DNA from: Thermoplasmata archaeon
Lineage (GTDB): Archaea > Thermoplasmatota > Thermoplasmata > Thermoplasmatales > Thermoplasmataceae
Length of the DNA stretch: 11,706 nucleotides
Reading direction: 5' to 3'
NCBI GenBank assembly: GCA_021819605.1
Contig: JAKAQT010000041.1
Span: 1-11,706 of the forward strand
Shown here: positions 1 to 6,725 of the stretch, one piece after another
Layout of the letters: every line of letters starts with the position of its first letter
Position numbering within the stretch: the stretch's first letter is position 1
Notes under the pieces: model-generated
The model's database searches: none
What the model saw: the letters and a program-made list of their open reading frames with translations, nothing else
What the model was told of the DNA's origin: nothing
Program-made: the position numbers and the translations under genes

Positions 1-170
1 TTCTAATCACTAGAAATATTAAACAATTTAACGATATAGAAGGTTTGAGAATAGAGAGTTATTAATGGCACAAGCATTCGATGAAAATATCTTAAATTTC
101 ATTTGTTCCAATCTGAATTTTCCTGATTATGCATGTAGAAGCAAGTATTGGCTTTCCCCACGATATGCAA

Positions 171-205
171 GCAGGAGACCTCGGGTTCAAATCCCAAGTA
201 GTGGC
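171..205 (+). pseudogene. tRNA 3'-half-like fragment (degenerate T-arm and acceptor)
   Basis: Bases 181-197 read TCGGG-TTCAAAT-CCCAA, the form of a tRNA T-arm with a canonical TTCAAAT loop at 186-192. The stem has three G-C pairs (183-185 with 193-195), a closing T-A pair (181/197) and one C·A mismatch (182/196). Seven bases in the position of a 3' acceptor strand (198-204, GTAGTGG) follow. I found no matching 5' acceptor strand (CCACTAC or a wobble equivalent), D-arm or anticodon stem upstream, so it is not an intact tRNA. A 3'-half remnant of this kind is what integration at a tRNA gene often leaves, but no integrase is in view. Chance resemblance remains possible. Confidence 0.35.
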
Positions 206-313
206 GCTGGACTCTGGAGAATTTCTGATCCTGGGTTAACAGGATTCACTGTCGATGGCGGAATATTTCATTTCCCATGTTCATAACATCACAGGGTTGT
301 AACCTCTGTCAAT

Positions 314-326
314 GGCAGTTTCTGCC
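314..326. repeat. Short perfect hairpin upstream of the first gene
   Basis: GGCAG and CTGCC flank a TTT loop. A T·G pair (313/327) can extend it. It ends a few bases before the TATA box of the gene at 362. It could be a terminator stem of something upstream or a protein site; its role is not evident. Confidence 0.3.
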
Positions 327-327
327 G

Positions 328-340
328 GAAATAATTTTAA
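328..340 (+). promoter_or_regulatory. TATA box for the MBL-fold gene
   Basis: An A/T-rich box (ATAATTTTAA at 331-340) preceded by purines (GGAA, BRE-like) is centred about 26 nt upstream of the ATG at 362. In archaea transcription starts about 25 nt downstream of the TATA centre, so the mRNA would begin at or next to the start codon (leaderless). This supports the start chosen for the gene. Confidence 0.55.
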
Positions 341-361
341 TCGTCGTGGTCATGCCCTATC

Positions 362-1126
362 ATGGGTTCCCTGCACTTCACAATGATATCGTCAGGCAGC
401 CGGGGTAACTCCACCCTCATATGGGATCAGGATGACATAATAATTATCGACTTCGGAATCACACTCCGCAGGCTGAGAAACCGGCTGGAAGAGATTAATC
501 TGGGTATGGGAAGTGCCAGTCTCTTCATAAGCCACGAGCATACTGATCACAGTAAGGGCATACCGTATCTTGCAAGGAGTCATTCAGTTGATATATACTC
601 AAGGGAGGCAACCCTCTCTGCCCTTGGCATTCGTGACGGCTACGGAATAAGAGAAAAAACCGCAATAGGCAACTTCAGCATAACTTCAGTGCCCGTATCC
701 CATGACGCAATCGATCCGGTTGGATATGTGCTGAAGTGGGGCAAGCGGAAGATCACAGTGGTCTCCGATCTGGGAGTGGTGCCGGATCGCCTCATAGAGG
801 AAGCCAGAGGGTCTGATATACTGGCATTTGAGGCAAACCATGATGTGGATATGCTAAGGAACGGGCGCTATCCGCTGCAGCTTCAGAAGAGGATCCTGGG
901 CAGGCAGGGGCATCTTTCCAACGACCAGTCCGCCGAAGCCATATCGCAGATTGCATCCGGCGGGACTCGCATAGTACTTACGCACCTTAGCCAGGAGAAC
1001 AACACCCCTGAGAAGGCAGCAGCGACCGTCAGGTCATACCTGGAGAACAGGGAGATTGCATATGCATCCTTGGAATGCGCAACGCAGGAACTGGGAACAC
1101 CCGTCTACACCCTTGAGACGGATTGA
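362..1126 (+). CDS. MBL-fold metallohydrolase, YycJ/WalJ-like
   Basis: A 254-residue cytoplasmic protein of the metallo-beta-lactamase fold. It opens with the SGSRGNS loop (10-17) typical of the YycJ/WalJ branch. The metal-binding HEHTDH motif is at 58-63, with further likely ligands H114 (SHDA), D136 (SDLG) and H208 (LTHLS). The branch-specific FEANHD (156-161) and GHLSN (183-187) segments are present. Bacterial relatives have been linked to DNA repair, with nuclease activity proposed; substrate and role in archaea are inference. Its length and complete motifs suggest an active enzyme. The ATG at 362 is chosen because a TATA box lies about 26 nt upstream; M8 (383) is the alternative. The gene has its own promoter, and the next gene begins 28 nt after its stop from a separate TATA box. 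Confidence 0.85.
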   Translation: MGSLHFTMISSGSRGNSTLIWDQDDIIIIDFGITLRRLRNRLEEINLGMGSASLFISHEHTDHSKGIPYLARSHSVDIYSREATLSALGIRDGYGIREKTAIGNFSITSVPVSHDAIDPVGYVLKWGKRKITVVSDLGVVPDRLIEEARGSDILAFEANHDVDMLRNGRYPLQLQKRILGRQGHLSNDQSAEAISQIASGGTRIVLTHLSQENNTPEKAAATVRSYLENREIAYASLECATQELGTPVYTLETD

Positions 1127-1138
1127 ATTTATATAATC
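1126..1138 (+). promoter_or_regulatory. TATA box for the beta-hydroxyacid dehydrogenase-like gene
   Basis: AATTTATATAATC directly follows the stop codon of the upstream gene and is centred about 24 nt before the ATG at 1155, predicting a leaderless transcript. It shows that the second gene can be expressed independently although the gap is only 28 nt. Confidence 0.6.
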
Positions 1139-1154
1139 CTGGGGATAACCGGGC

Positions 1155-2027
1155 ATGACCACCATAGGGTTCATGGGCCTCGGGAAGATAGGAATTCCAA
1201 TTCTGAGCCGTATTCGCCGAAGTTTTGGCATTTACGCAGTTTATGATCGGAATCCTTCCAAAGGGGCGCTCTTTTCACCGGCAAAAATCAATACTGAGCC
1301 GTTTCAGATGGGTTCAACCTGTGACGTCATACTTGTATCCCTTTCAGGCGAGGACGCCTGTGAGGAGGTTTTTTTCGGTAAGAATGGTCTGGATAAGACA
1401 ATAGTTCCCGGTACCATCGTTGCCAATCTGGGAAGCGTTTCCTACGGTTTCGCAATATCAGCGTACCGCAGGTTCGCTGAGAAGGGCGCCATATACATGG
1501 ACTGCCCCGTAATGGGCAGTGTACATGAGGCGCTGGACGGGGCGCTCCTCACCATGGTTTCTGGCGATGCGGGCGCTTATGAAAGGCTGAAGGGAATACT
1601 GGAGACATTCTCCAAACAGGTCACATACCTTGGCGTTGCAGGAAATGCAGTGAAAATGAGGATCATTGCAACCATGGCATCGGCTGCCAGCCTGGCGGTT
1701 TCCGCAGAAGCCATAGTGGCAGCAGAGCATGCGGGCATACCAATTGGCAAATCCATTGACGTGCTGCTGGCCGGGAATGCAGGAGGGACGGTCCTTCAGG
1801 AGAAACGCAGGACAATGGAGGATGGTGATTTCATCCCAGGATATCCCTTATCAAGCATGATCAGGGACCTCAGGAACGGGCTGGAACTTTCGGCATCAAT
1901 AAATGCCCCCATGCCTCTTGAGTCGTCTGCAGTGCAGTATTATGTGGCAGCGTCATCAATAGGGCTAAGCAGCCTGGATTATTCGTCGGTTCTGAGGGCG
2001 TTCAGGTTCCTCTCGGGGAAGAGCTGA
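1155..2027 (+). CDS. Beta-hydroxyacid dehydrogenase family (3-hydroxyisobutyrate dehydrogenase-like) with altered active-site residues
   Basis: A 290-residue soluble oxidoreductase of the 6-phosphogluconate/3-hydroxyisobutyrate dehydrogenase superfamily. The N-terminal Rossmann fold begins with GLGKIG (8-13) for NAD(P) binding, followed by helical domain 2 from about residue 160. The catalytic lysine is K167 in GNAVK. Two usually conserved positions differ. The substrate-binding DAPVSGG-type motif reads DCPVMGS (116-122), with Met for Ser. The asparagine usually found four residues after the catalytic lysine is I171. The usual reaction is reversible NAD(P)-dependent oxidation of a beta-hydroxyacid; the substitutions suggest a different substrate or a reductase/imine-reductase-like role, which is inference. 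No frameshift is visible and the length is normal. The A24 peptidase gene starts 3 nt downstream, so the two are probably co-transcribed without an obvious functional link. Confidence 0.8.
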   Translation: MTTIGFMGLGKIGIPILSRIRRSFGIYAVYDRNPSKGALFSPAKINTEPFQMGSTCDVILVSLSGEDACEEVFFGKNGLDKTIVPGTIVANLGSVSYGFAISAYRRFAEKGAIYMDCPVMGSVHEALDGALLTMVSGDAGAYERLKGILETFSKQVTYLGVAGNAVKMRIIATMASAASLAVSAEAIVAAEHAGIPIGKSIDVLLAGNAGGTVLQEKRRTMEDGDFIPGYPLSSMIRDLRNGLELSASINAPMPLESSAVQYYVAASSIGLSSLDYSSVLRAFRFLSGKS

Positions 2028-2030
2028 GCA

Positions 2031-2759
2031 ATGAGCTCGATGAATCTCCTGGAAATAACACGCTACACAGTAATTGCAATAGCAATAGCCTCTCTTGCCT
2101 ACGGCTCCTACTCAGATCTTAGGACAAGAACAGTCAGTTCCCTTCTCTTCGTCCCATTGATGGTTGCTGGCGTCGTTGTGAACATACAGTCAGGTTCCGC
2201 CATTTTTTTCCTGGCTGCAGGGGCAGTCATGATGTTCCTTTCATTCCTGCGGGCAGACACCTGGGCATACCTCTTCACGGGAATGGCGTTCTTCATTGCG
2301 TCCCTGGTGGCCATGGAAATCACGGGTTTTTATTACGGCTATGAGATGCTCATCATGTCTGTGGTATATCTCATAGGATTCCAGGAGAGGCTCTTTGGAT
2401 CTGGTGACATAAAGGCAATAGTTTCAGTTATGTACGCCTTCCCGCTGGCCTACGGCATTATTCAGGTGAGGCCCGACATCATCTACGGCATAGTCCCGCC
2501 TGCCCTCATAATACTGGTTGGCATATCCATATTCTCACTTGCATGGGCCATATATGGAATAATCCTGACCGGAGGAGGCAGGAAGTTCGGCACAGGACTT
2601 TTCAGGATGAAATATGATTCTGATCTGATCAGCAGAAAGCCCAACGCTTTTTCAACTGGCGAAAAGGACGGCGCCAGGTACATGGCCTACAGGGTGCCAT
2701 TCATGATTCCAATATTCCTGGGTTTCCTTGCATATCTTGTGATGATCGCCATTTTCTGA
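2031..2759 (+). CDS. A24-family prepilin/preflagellin peptidase (FlaK/PibD-like)
   Basis: A 242-residue polytopic membrane protein with hydrophobic segments near 12-26, 38-52, 57-73, 80-98, 106-116, 129-141, 146-176 and 222-242. The two catalytic aspartates of the A24 aspartic peptidases are visible: D29 in YSDLRTR, just after the first membrane segment, and D126 in the GSGD motif (123-126) followed by IKA. Enzymes of this family cleave the short signal peptides of type IV pilin-like and archaellin precursors on the cytoplasmic side of the membrane. Length matches archaeal FlaK proteins. No archaellum or pilus genes are in the window, so the substrate is unknown. The ATG lies 3 nt after the preceding stop with no clear Shine-Dalgarno site, suggesting translational coupling; M4 (2040) is a possible alternative start. 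Confidence 0.85.
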   Translation: MSSMNLLEITRYTVIAIAIASLAYGSYSDLRTRTVSSLLFVPLMVAGVVVNIQSGSAIFFLAAGAVMMFLSFLRADTWAYLFTGMAFFIASLVAMEITGFYYGYEMLIMSVVYLIGFQERLFGSGDIKAIVSVMYAFPLAYGIIQVRPDIIYGIVPPALIILVGISIFSLAWAIYGIILTGGGRKFGTGLFRMKYDSDLISRKPNAFSTGEKDGARYMAYRVPFMIPIFLGFLAYLVMIAIF

Positions 2760-2908
2760 CATCTCCCACAACCGAAGTTTGTGAGGTTCCTGCTTCACCG
2801 ATGGTGCCTTTATCATCATATCCAAAGGTCTTATTCCATCTCCCGCCATCCTTTTCAGATGGTTTATCAGGCTTAAATTCCCCGCTGCCCGCAGGTACAC
2901 CTTCTTGT

Positions 2909-2931
2909 ATGTTGTATGTACACGTGAACAT
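2909..2931. repeat. Imperfect palindrome upstream of hutI
   Basis: ATGTT (2909-2913) and AACAT (2927-2931) form the outer arms of an imperfect dyad that contains TGTACA and CACGTG cores. It lies about 50 nt upstream of the hutI TATA box, where an activator site would fit. There is no match to a binding site I know, and a chance dyad is possible. Confidence 0.2.
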
Positions 2932-2972
2932 TCTGCTTGGATGATCGTAAACAGATCAGAAGTATCGGTCGA

Positions 2973-2987
2973 CAAAAATTTTTAATC
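2973..2987 (+). promoter_or_regulatory. TATA box for hutI
   Basis: CAAAAATTTTTAATC is centred about 27 nt upstream of the ATG at 3008, predicting a leaderless or nearly leaderless mRNA. It sits in a 248-base gap (2760-3007) that otherwise holds a weak 5-bp hairpin (CACAA 2767-2771 / TTGTG 2779-2783) just after the A24 gene and the dyad at 2909-2931. I see no convincing gene in that gap. Confidence 0.6.
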
Positions 2988-3007
2988 ATACACGGGTTCT
3001 GCACCTA

Positions 3008-4264
3008 ATGCATTCCTACCTCATAGAGAACACATCCCAGGTGCTGACAATGGCCGGTGCAGGATGGGAACCGCTGAAGGGAGACAGGATGCGGCGGCTG
3101 CGCATCAGGGAAAATTCCTCTGTTCTTGTGGACGACGGAAAGATTATCGGGGTGTTTGACCGTGAAAAGGGCCGCCAGCTTGGTGAAAAATACGGCTCAA
3201 CATTCATAGATGCAAAGGGGCACACTGTCATGCCAGGAATGGTAGATTCCCACACTCATGTTGTTTATGCAGGAACAAGGGAGGATGAGTTCTACATGAA
3301 GGTCAGGGGAAGGAGCTACCTGGAGATACTCACGTCCGGCAACGGCATTTACAGTACAGTGGACCAGACAAGATCGGCCACAGAGGACCAGATATTCTCA
3401 CAGAGCCTTTTCAGGGTATACGATGCGATCTGGTCAGGAACCACTACAATGGAGATCAAGACGGGATACGGGCTTGACCTTGATTCCGAGTCTAGGATGC
3501 TGAATGTAATCAACAGAATTGCCGGCCTGGGCATTATGAATGTGGTTCCCACATTCCTGCCTCTGCATGCCATTCCCAAGGGAAGCAGGGAGGATTCCTA
3601 CCTGGAATATGTCACTGAGAGGATGCTGCCGAAGTTTGTGGGTAAAGTCAGATTCGCCGACGCTTTCTGCGACCGTGGGGCTTTTTCACCGGAAGTCACG
3701 GAGGCATTTTTCAGGGCCGCCATACAGGCCGGGATGATTCCAAGGATGCATGCAGATGAACTTGCGGACATTGGCTGCCTCAGGATACTGGACAGCCTGA
3801 AAATTGCCAGCGTGGATCACCTCCTTTACACGGGCGATGAGGGCCGAGAACGCATAAGAAAGAGCGGGTCGGTTGCAACATTCCTTCCAATTACGGCATT
3901 CAACATAGCGGATGGGAAATACCCGGATATTGGAAAATTCATACAGGATAACATACCGGTGGCAATTGCCACAGATTCTTCACCGGTATCTTACAACACA
4001 AGCCTCATATTCGCCATCTATCTTGCCGTGCGGTACTGCAACATCAGCATTGAGGAAGCGCTGAATGCTGTCACAGTGAATGCTGCATATTCACTGGGAA
4101 TACTGGAGAATACTGGAACAATAGAGCCGGGCAAGAGGGCTGATCTCATAATACTGAACACGGACGACTACAGGAAGATACCATATGAATACGGATCACG
4201 GCTTGTGGACACAGTGTTCATTGCGGGGGAACCGGTAATGAGGAATGGGGTGATGCAACTCTGA
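3008..4264 (+). CDS. hutI: Imidazolonepropionase
   Basis: A 418-residue amidohydrolase-fold enzyme that hydrolyses 4-imidazolone-5-propionate to N-formimino-glutamate, the third step of histidine degradation, in the cytoplasm. Family signatures appear in order: the metal-binding SHTH (H82, H84) in the PGMVDSHTHVVYAG region; GNGIYSTV; MEIKTGYGLDLDSE; MHADEL with H248 (metal) and E251; VDHL with H271 (catalytic); and ATDSSP with D323 (metal). All expected catalytic residues are present and the length is normal for HutI. A TATA box about 27 nt upstream supports the ATG at 3008. No other hut gene (hutH, hutU or the formiminoglutamate step) is in the window, so the pathway must be completed elsewhere. 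It is monocistronic, followed by a T-run that may terminate it. Confidence 0.95.
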   Translation: MHSYLIENTSQVLTMAGAGWEPLKGDRMRRLRIRENSSVLVDDGKIIGVFDREKGRQLGEKYGSTFIDAKGHTVMPGMVDSHTHVVYAGTREDEFYMKVRGRSYLEILTSGNGIYSTVDQTRSATEDQIFSQSLFRVYDAIWSGTTTMEIKTGYGLDLDSESRMLNVINRIAGLGIMNVVPTFLPLHAIPKGSREDSYLEYVTERMLPKFVGKVRFADAFCDRGAFSPEVTEAFFRAAIQAGMIPRMHADELADIGCLRILDSLKIASVDHLLYTGDEGRERIRKSGSVATFLPITAFNIADGKYPDIGKFIQDNIPVAIATDSSPVSYNTSLIFAIYLAVRYCNISIEEALNAVTVNAAYSLGILENTGTIEPGKRADLIILNTDDYRKIPYEYGSRLVDTVFIAGEPVMRNGVMQL

Positions 4265-4293
4265 AATGCACAGGCGAGGGATCTCCAGGAGCA

Positions 4294-4303
4294 ATTTTTT
4301 CTT
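4294..4303 (+). terminator. T-rich terminator after hutI
   Basis: A run of six T's (ATTTTTTCTTC) about 30 nt after the hutI stop, without a strong stem, is the usual form of an archaeal intrinsic terminator. The remaining gap to dph2 (4304-4417) shows no gene. Confidence 0.4.
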
Positions 4304-4387
4304 CGTCATAATGCAGGGATGTGCCTGGCGGGCTGACGGGAAGCATTTCGACTGAAGTGATTCCGGCAGGAATTCTGTATCTCTAAA

Positions 4388-4399
4388 TGTCAATATACC
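4388..4399 (+). promoter_or_regulatory. Possible TATA box for dph2
   Basis: TGTCAATATACC contains an AT-rich core (AATATA) centred about 24 nt upstream of the GTG at 4418. It is weaker than the other TATA boxes here, but its spacing agrees with leaderless initiation at that GTG. Confidence 0.35.
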
Positions 4400-4417
4400 G
4401 GAACTAAATCAGGTAGG

Positions 4418-5419
4418 GTGCAAGTCAATACGAATGAGGCCGTCAAGAGGCTCAGGGAGCTGGGGGCCAGGAAGATACTGCTTCAGCTGCCCGACGGGCT
4501 GAAGCCGGATGTATTCAGGTATTTCACGGAATTTTCAAGAGAATTCTCTGTCATCGTGAGTTCTGACCCTTTCTACGGGGCATGCGACATAGGAAACCAG
4601 GAGGTATACGGGAAGGTGGACGCAATAGTGCAGCTGGGGCATTCAGTAATACCCAACATTGAGTACCCGTTGCCTGTCATATTCGTTGAATACCGTTCTG
4701 AAGCCAGGGTGGAGATAGATCCCCATGTTTTCGACGTGCTTGCCAGGTCCGGCTACAACAGGATCGGCCTCCTGGCCTCCATACAGTACATGGATCACAT
4801 GGAGATGGTGCGGCAGGTTCTAGCCGCCAGCGGGTACCAGGTGCAGGTTGGAAGGCAGGATTCAAGGATGGCATATCCGGGCCAGATTCTCGGGTGCAAT
4901 TTCAGCGCTGCGCACTCAATATCAGCATGGGCTGACTGCTATGTTGTTGTGAGCACAGGGAAGTTCCACGGCATCGGAGCACAGCTGGCCTCAGATAAGC
5001 CTGTGTACATACTGGACCTCAATTTTCGCCGCCTGGTTCCCATGAAAGATGAAACAGATATGTTTCTCAGGCGCAGGTACGCAAGGATATCAAGGGCAAC
5101 GGGAGCACATAAATTCTGTGTTGTAGTTGACACAAAAGTAGGGCAGTACAGGATGAAGCTTGCCAGCCACATTGTGAAGCAGGTCACGGAAATGGGGCAT
5201 GAAGCCGTACTGGTCACGGCAAATGATGCAAGGCCCAGCGATTATGAGAATATGAGGTGCGATGCGGTCATATTCACCGGATGTCCCAGGGTTCCAATCG
5301 ATGAGGAGGATCGCTTTCCCATGCCCGTTCTGACTCCACCGGAATTCCAGTCCCTATTCGGATCGCATGCCGGAGGCAGGTACGTGATGGACGAGATCGT
5401 TGCCGTGGACAGGTTATGA
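4418..5419 (+). CDS. dph2: 2-(3-amino-3-carboxypropyl)histidine synthase (diphthamide step 1)
   Basis: A 333-residue cytoplasmic Fe-S enzyme that transfers the 3-amino-3-carboxypropyl group of S-adenosylmethionine to a histidine of elongation factor 2, the first step of diphthamide synthesis, by a non-canonical radical SAM mechanism. The three cysteines that hold the 4Fe-4S cluster in archaeal Dph2 are present, one per repeat domain: C56 in GACDIG, C160 in LGCNFS and C289 in FTGCPRVPIDE. The N-terminal LLQLPDGLKP signature is at 21-30. The start is a GTG; no in-frame ATG lies nearby upstream and the homologous region begins about 20 residues later, so this start is reasonable. Its stop overlaps the stop of the opposing methylthiotransferase gene by 6 bp. 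Confidence 0.95.
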   Translation: MQVNTNEAVKRLRELGARKILLQLPDGLKPDVFRYFTEFSREFSVIVSSDPFYGACDIGNQEVYGKVDAIVQLGHSVIPNIEYPLPVIFVEYRSEARVEIDPHVFDVLARSGYNRIGLLASIQYMDHMEMVRQVLAASGYQVQVGRQDSRMAYPGQILGCNFSAAHSISAWADCYVVVSTGKFHGIGAQLASDKPVYILDLNFRRLVPMKDETDMFLRRRYARISRATGAHKFCVVVDTKVGQYRMKLASHIVKQVTEMGHEAVLVTANDARPSDYENMRCDAVIFTGCPRVPIDEEDRFPMPVLTPPEFQSLFGSHAGGRYVMDEIVAVDRL

Positions 5420-6673
5420 AATTATCTTCCCGGCAAGATATGTAGGCCCGCTGTCAACAATTTCCACGCTTATCTTGGAGTAGATTGGGTATTCGCCCTT
5501 TATGACAATTGGCCGATAGGCATCATCCCTGGCAACAACGGTACTGTTGCGCCCCTTCTCTGTGACCATGGCTTTCTCCACTCTTCCATGGAGAGAGGCA
5601 AGCCGCTCCTGTATTATTTCATGGTGAAGGTCCGTGAGTTCCCTGGCCCTTCTCTTAACCGTATTTGAAGGTGGAACAGCGCTTCCGAAGTCCGGTGTAT
5701 ATGGCCTTGGAGAGAACCTTGTGATATTGACGATCTCAGGCCTTACCTCCTGCAGCAGCTTCATCGTAAGCTCGTGGGAATCCTCGTCCTCATCGTGGTA
5801 ACCTGTTATTATGTCGGTTGAAAGTGTGGAATCCGGGAAATTCCGGTGGAACGTCTCAGAAATATGCCTGAATTCATGGGCATGGTATTCTCTGTTCATG
5901 AGGTCAAGTATCCTGTCGTCCCCGCTCTGCACCGGCACATGCAGGAATTTGAAAACTTTTTCCGACCTCATGCTCCTCATTAAATGATCCATTATGTCTG
6001 TGGTATTCCTTGGCTCCATCATGCCTATCCGGAGCCTGAAATCGCCCTGAATCCCTGTGATTGCATCAACCAGTTCAGGAAGCCTTATTCCAAGGTCCCT
6101 GCCATATGCTGCGGTGTCAAGGGACGATATCCTGACCTCCATAATTCCCCGTTCAATCTGCATCATTGCCTGGCTCACGATCTTCTGGACAGGCCTGGAT
6201 ACAAGCTTTCCCCTGGCCATATGGGATATGCAGTAGTTGCAGCTTCCTGTGCATCCCTGGTTTATGGGTATGCCTTCAAACACTGAAGGTTCCCTGATCT
6301 CAACGTCATCCAGGTAACCCTGGTAGAAGCTGCGGATTTCCCGTGGCTTGATGATCTCTATGTTTTCGCTCTCAAGGGTTCCCCCGGAAATTGGGGGCAG
6401 GCAGCCCGTCACCCTGACCTTTGAGAGAGACGAAAGCTCCTGTATCCTTTTCATCATCCTGTCCTCAGTATGCTTTATGACAACGCAGGTTCCTATGATG
6501 CTCAGATCCGCCTCCTCAGGGCGGGAAACAAGCTCATTATCCTGCTCCAGCATGCGGTTCACGTAAAGGCCCGCTTCGGCCCTGTTCAGGGTGCAGCCAT
6601 AGGATTCAAAGTAAATCTTCATCAGAGGACACTGGAGTTGCTGATCCAGACCACCTATTTTGCATTTTTGCAT
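5414..6673 (-). CDS. tRNA N6-threonylcarbamoyladenosine (t6A37) methylthiotransferase, archaeal MtaB/CDKAL1 type
   Basis: A 419-residue radical SAM methylthiotransferase expected to convert t6A37 to ms2t6A37 in tRNAs that read ANN codons. The N-terminal UPF0004 domain carries three cluster cysteines: C27 (SYGCTLN), C63 (GTCVV) and C91 (TGCLP). The radical SAM motif CTGSCNYC (141-148, CX3CX2C) follows, and a C-terminal TRAM domain (about 360-419) binds RNA. The usual family start corresponds to M18 (ATG at 6622), but that codon has no Shine-Dalgarno site. The ATG at 6673 lies about 27 nt from a TATA box, which favours a 17-residue extension containing two extra cysteines (C4, C15). It is transcribed convergently with dph2 and divergently from the Lrp-type gene. 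A generic MiaB-like label is the only real alternative. Confidence 0.9.
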   Translation of the reverse strand: MQKCKIGGLDQQLQCPLMKIYFESYGCTLNRAEAGLYVNRMLEQDNELVSRPEEADLSIIGTCVVIKHTEDRMMKRIQELSSLSKVRVTGCLPPISGGTLESENIEIIKPREIRSFYQGYLDDVEIREPSVFEGIPINQGCTGSCNYCISHMARGKLVSRPVQKIVSQAMMQIERGIMEVRISSLDTAAYGRDLGIRLPELVDAITGIQGDFRLRIGMMEPRNTTDIMDHLMRSMRSEKVFKFLHVPVQSGDDRILDLMNREYHAHEFRHISETFHRNFPDSTLSTDIITGYHDEDEDSHELTMKLLQEVRPEIVNITRFSPRPYTPDFGSAVPPSNTVKRRARELTDLHHEIIQERLASLHGRVEKAMVTEKGRNSTVVARDDAYRPIVIKGEYPIYSKISVEIVDSGPTYLAGKIIS

Positions 6674-6693
6674 CCTGTTCAGGGACGAGTGTC

Positions 6694-6708
6694 AAGTCTT
6701 AAGTATTC
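6694..6708. promoter_or_regulatory. Symmetric TATA element shared by divergent genes
   Basis: The sequence AAGTCTTAAGTATT centres on the palindrome CTTAAG (6698-6703). Its centre is about 25.5 nt from the ATG of the Lrp-type gene at 6726 and about 27.5 nt from the methylthiotransferase ATG at 6673 on the other strand. Both distances are what archaeal TATA-dependent leaderless transcription requires. I see no second TATA candidate in the 52-bp gap, so one element probably serves both directions. The palindrome might also be an operator for the regulator encoded next to it (inference). Confidence 0.5.
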
Positions 6709-6725
6709 AGTAAGAATGACGAATT

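Larger units (their letters stand above)
1..361. other. Left-edge region with no convincing protein gene
   Basis: This 361-base stretch is AT-rich at its left end and shows no gene I can support. A frame open from about 65 to 286 translates across a tRNA T-arm-like sequence and gives the string RRPRVQIPS, typical of tRNA genes read as protein, so I do not call it coding. The region holds the tRNA-like fragment (171-205), a 6-bp inverted repeat at 228-245 (ATCCTG / CAGGAT around a 6-nt loop), a 5-bp hairpin at 314-326 (GGCAG-TTT-CTGCC), and the TATA box of the next gene. The sequence begins inside the region, so whatever lies to the left is unknown. Confidence 0.6.

Noticed and set aside
65..286. 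73-codon open frame on the plus strand
   Set aside because: It reads through the tRNA-like T-arm, giving the RRPRVQIPS string typical of tRNA sequence translated by mistake, and has no recognisable domain.
2701..2931. 76-codon minus-strand frame starting with ATG in the same gap
   Set aside because: It overlaps the A24 gene, lacks a TATA box or Shine-Dalgarno site, and its glycine-rich hydrophilic translation matches nothing I know.
2652..2975. 107-codon minus-strand frame covering the gap before hutI
   Set aside because: It starts at TTG, overlaps the 3' end of the A24 peptidase gene by about 100 bp, has no promoter at a useful distance and no family resemblance.
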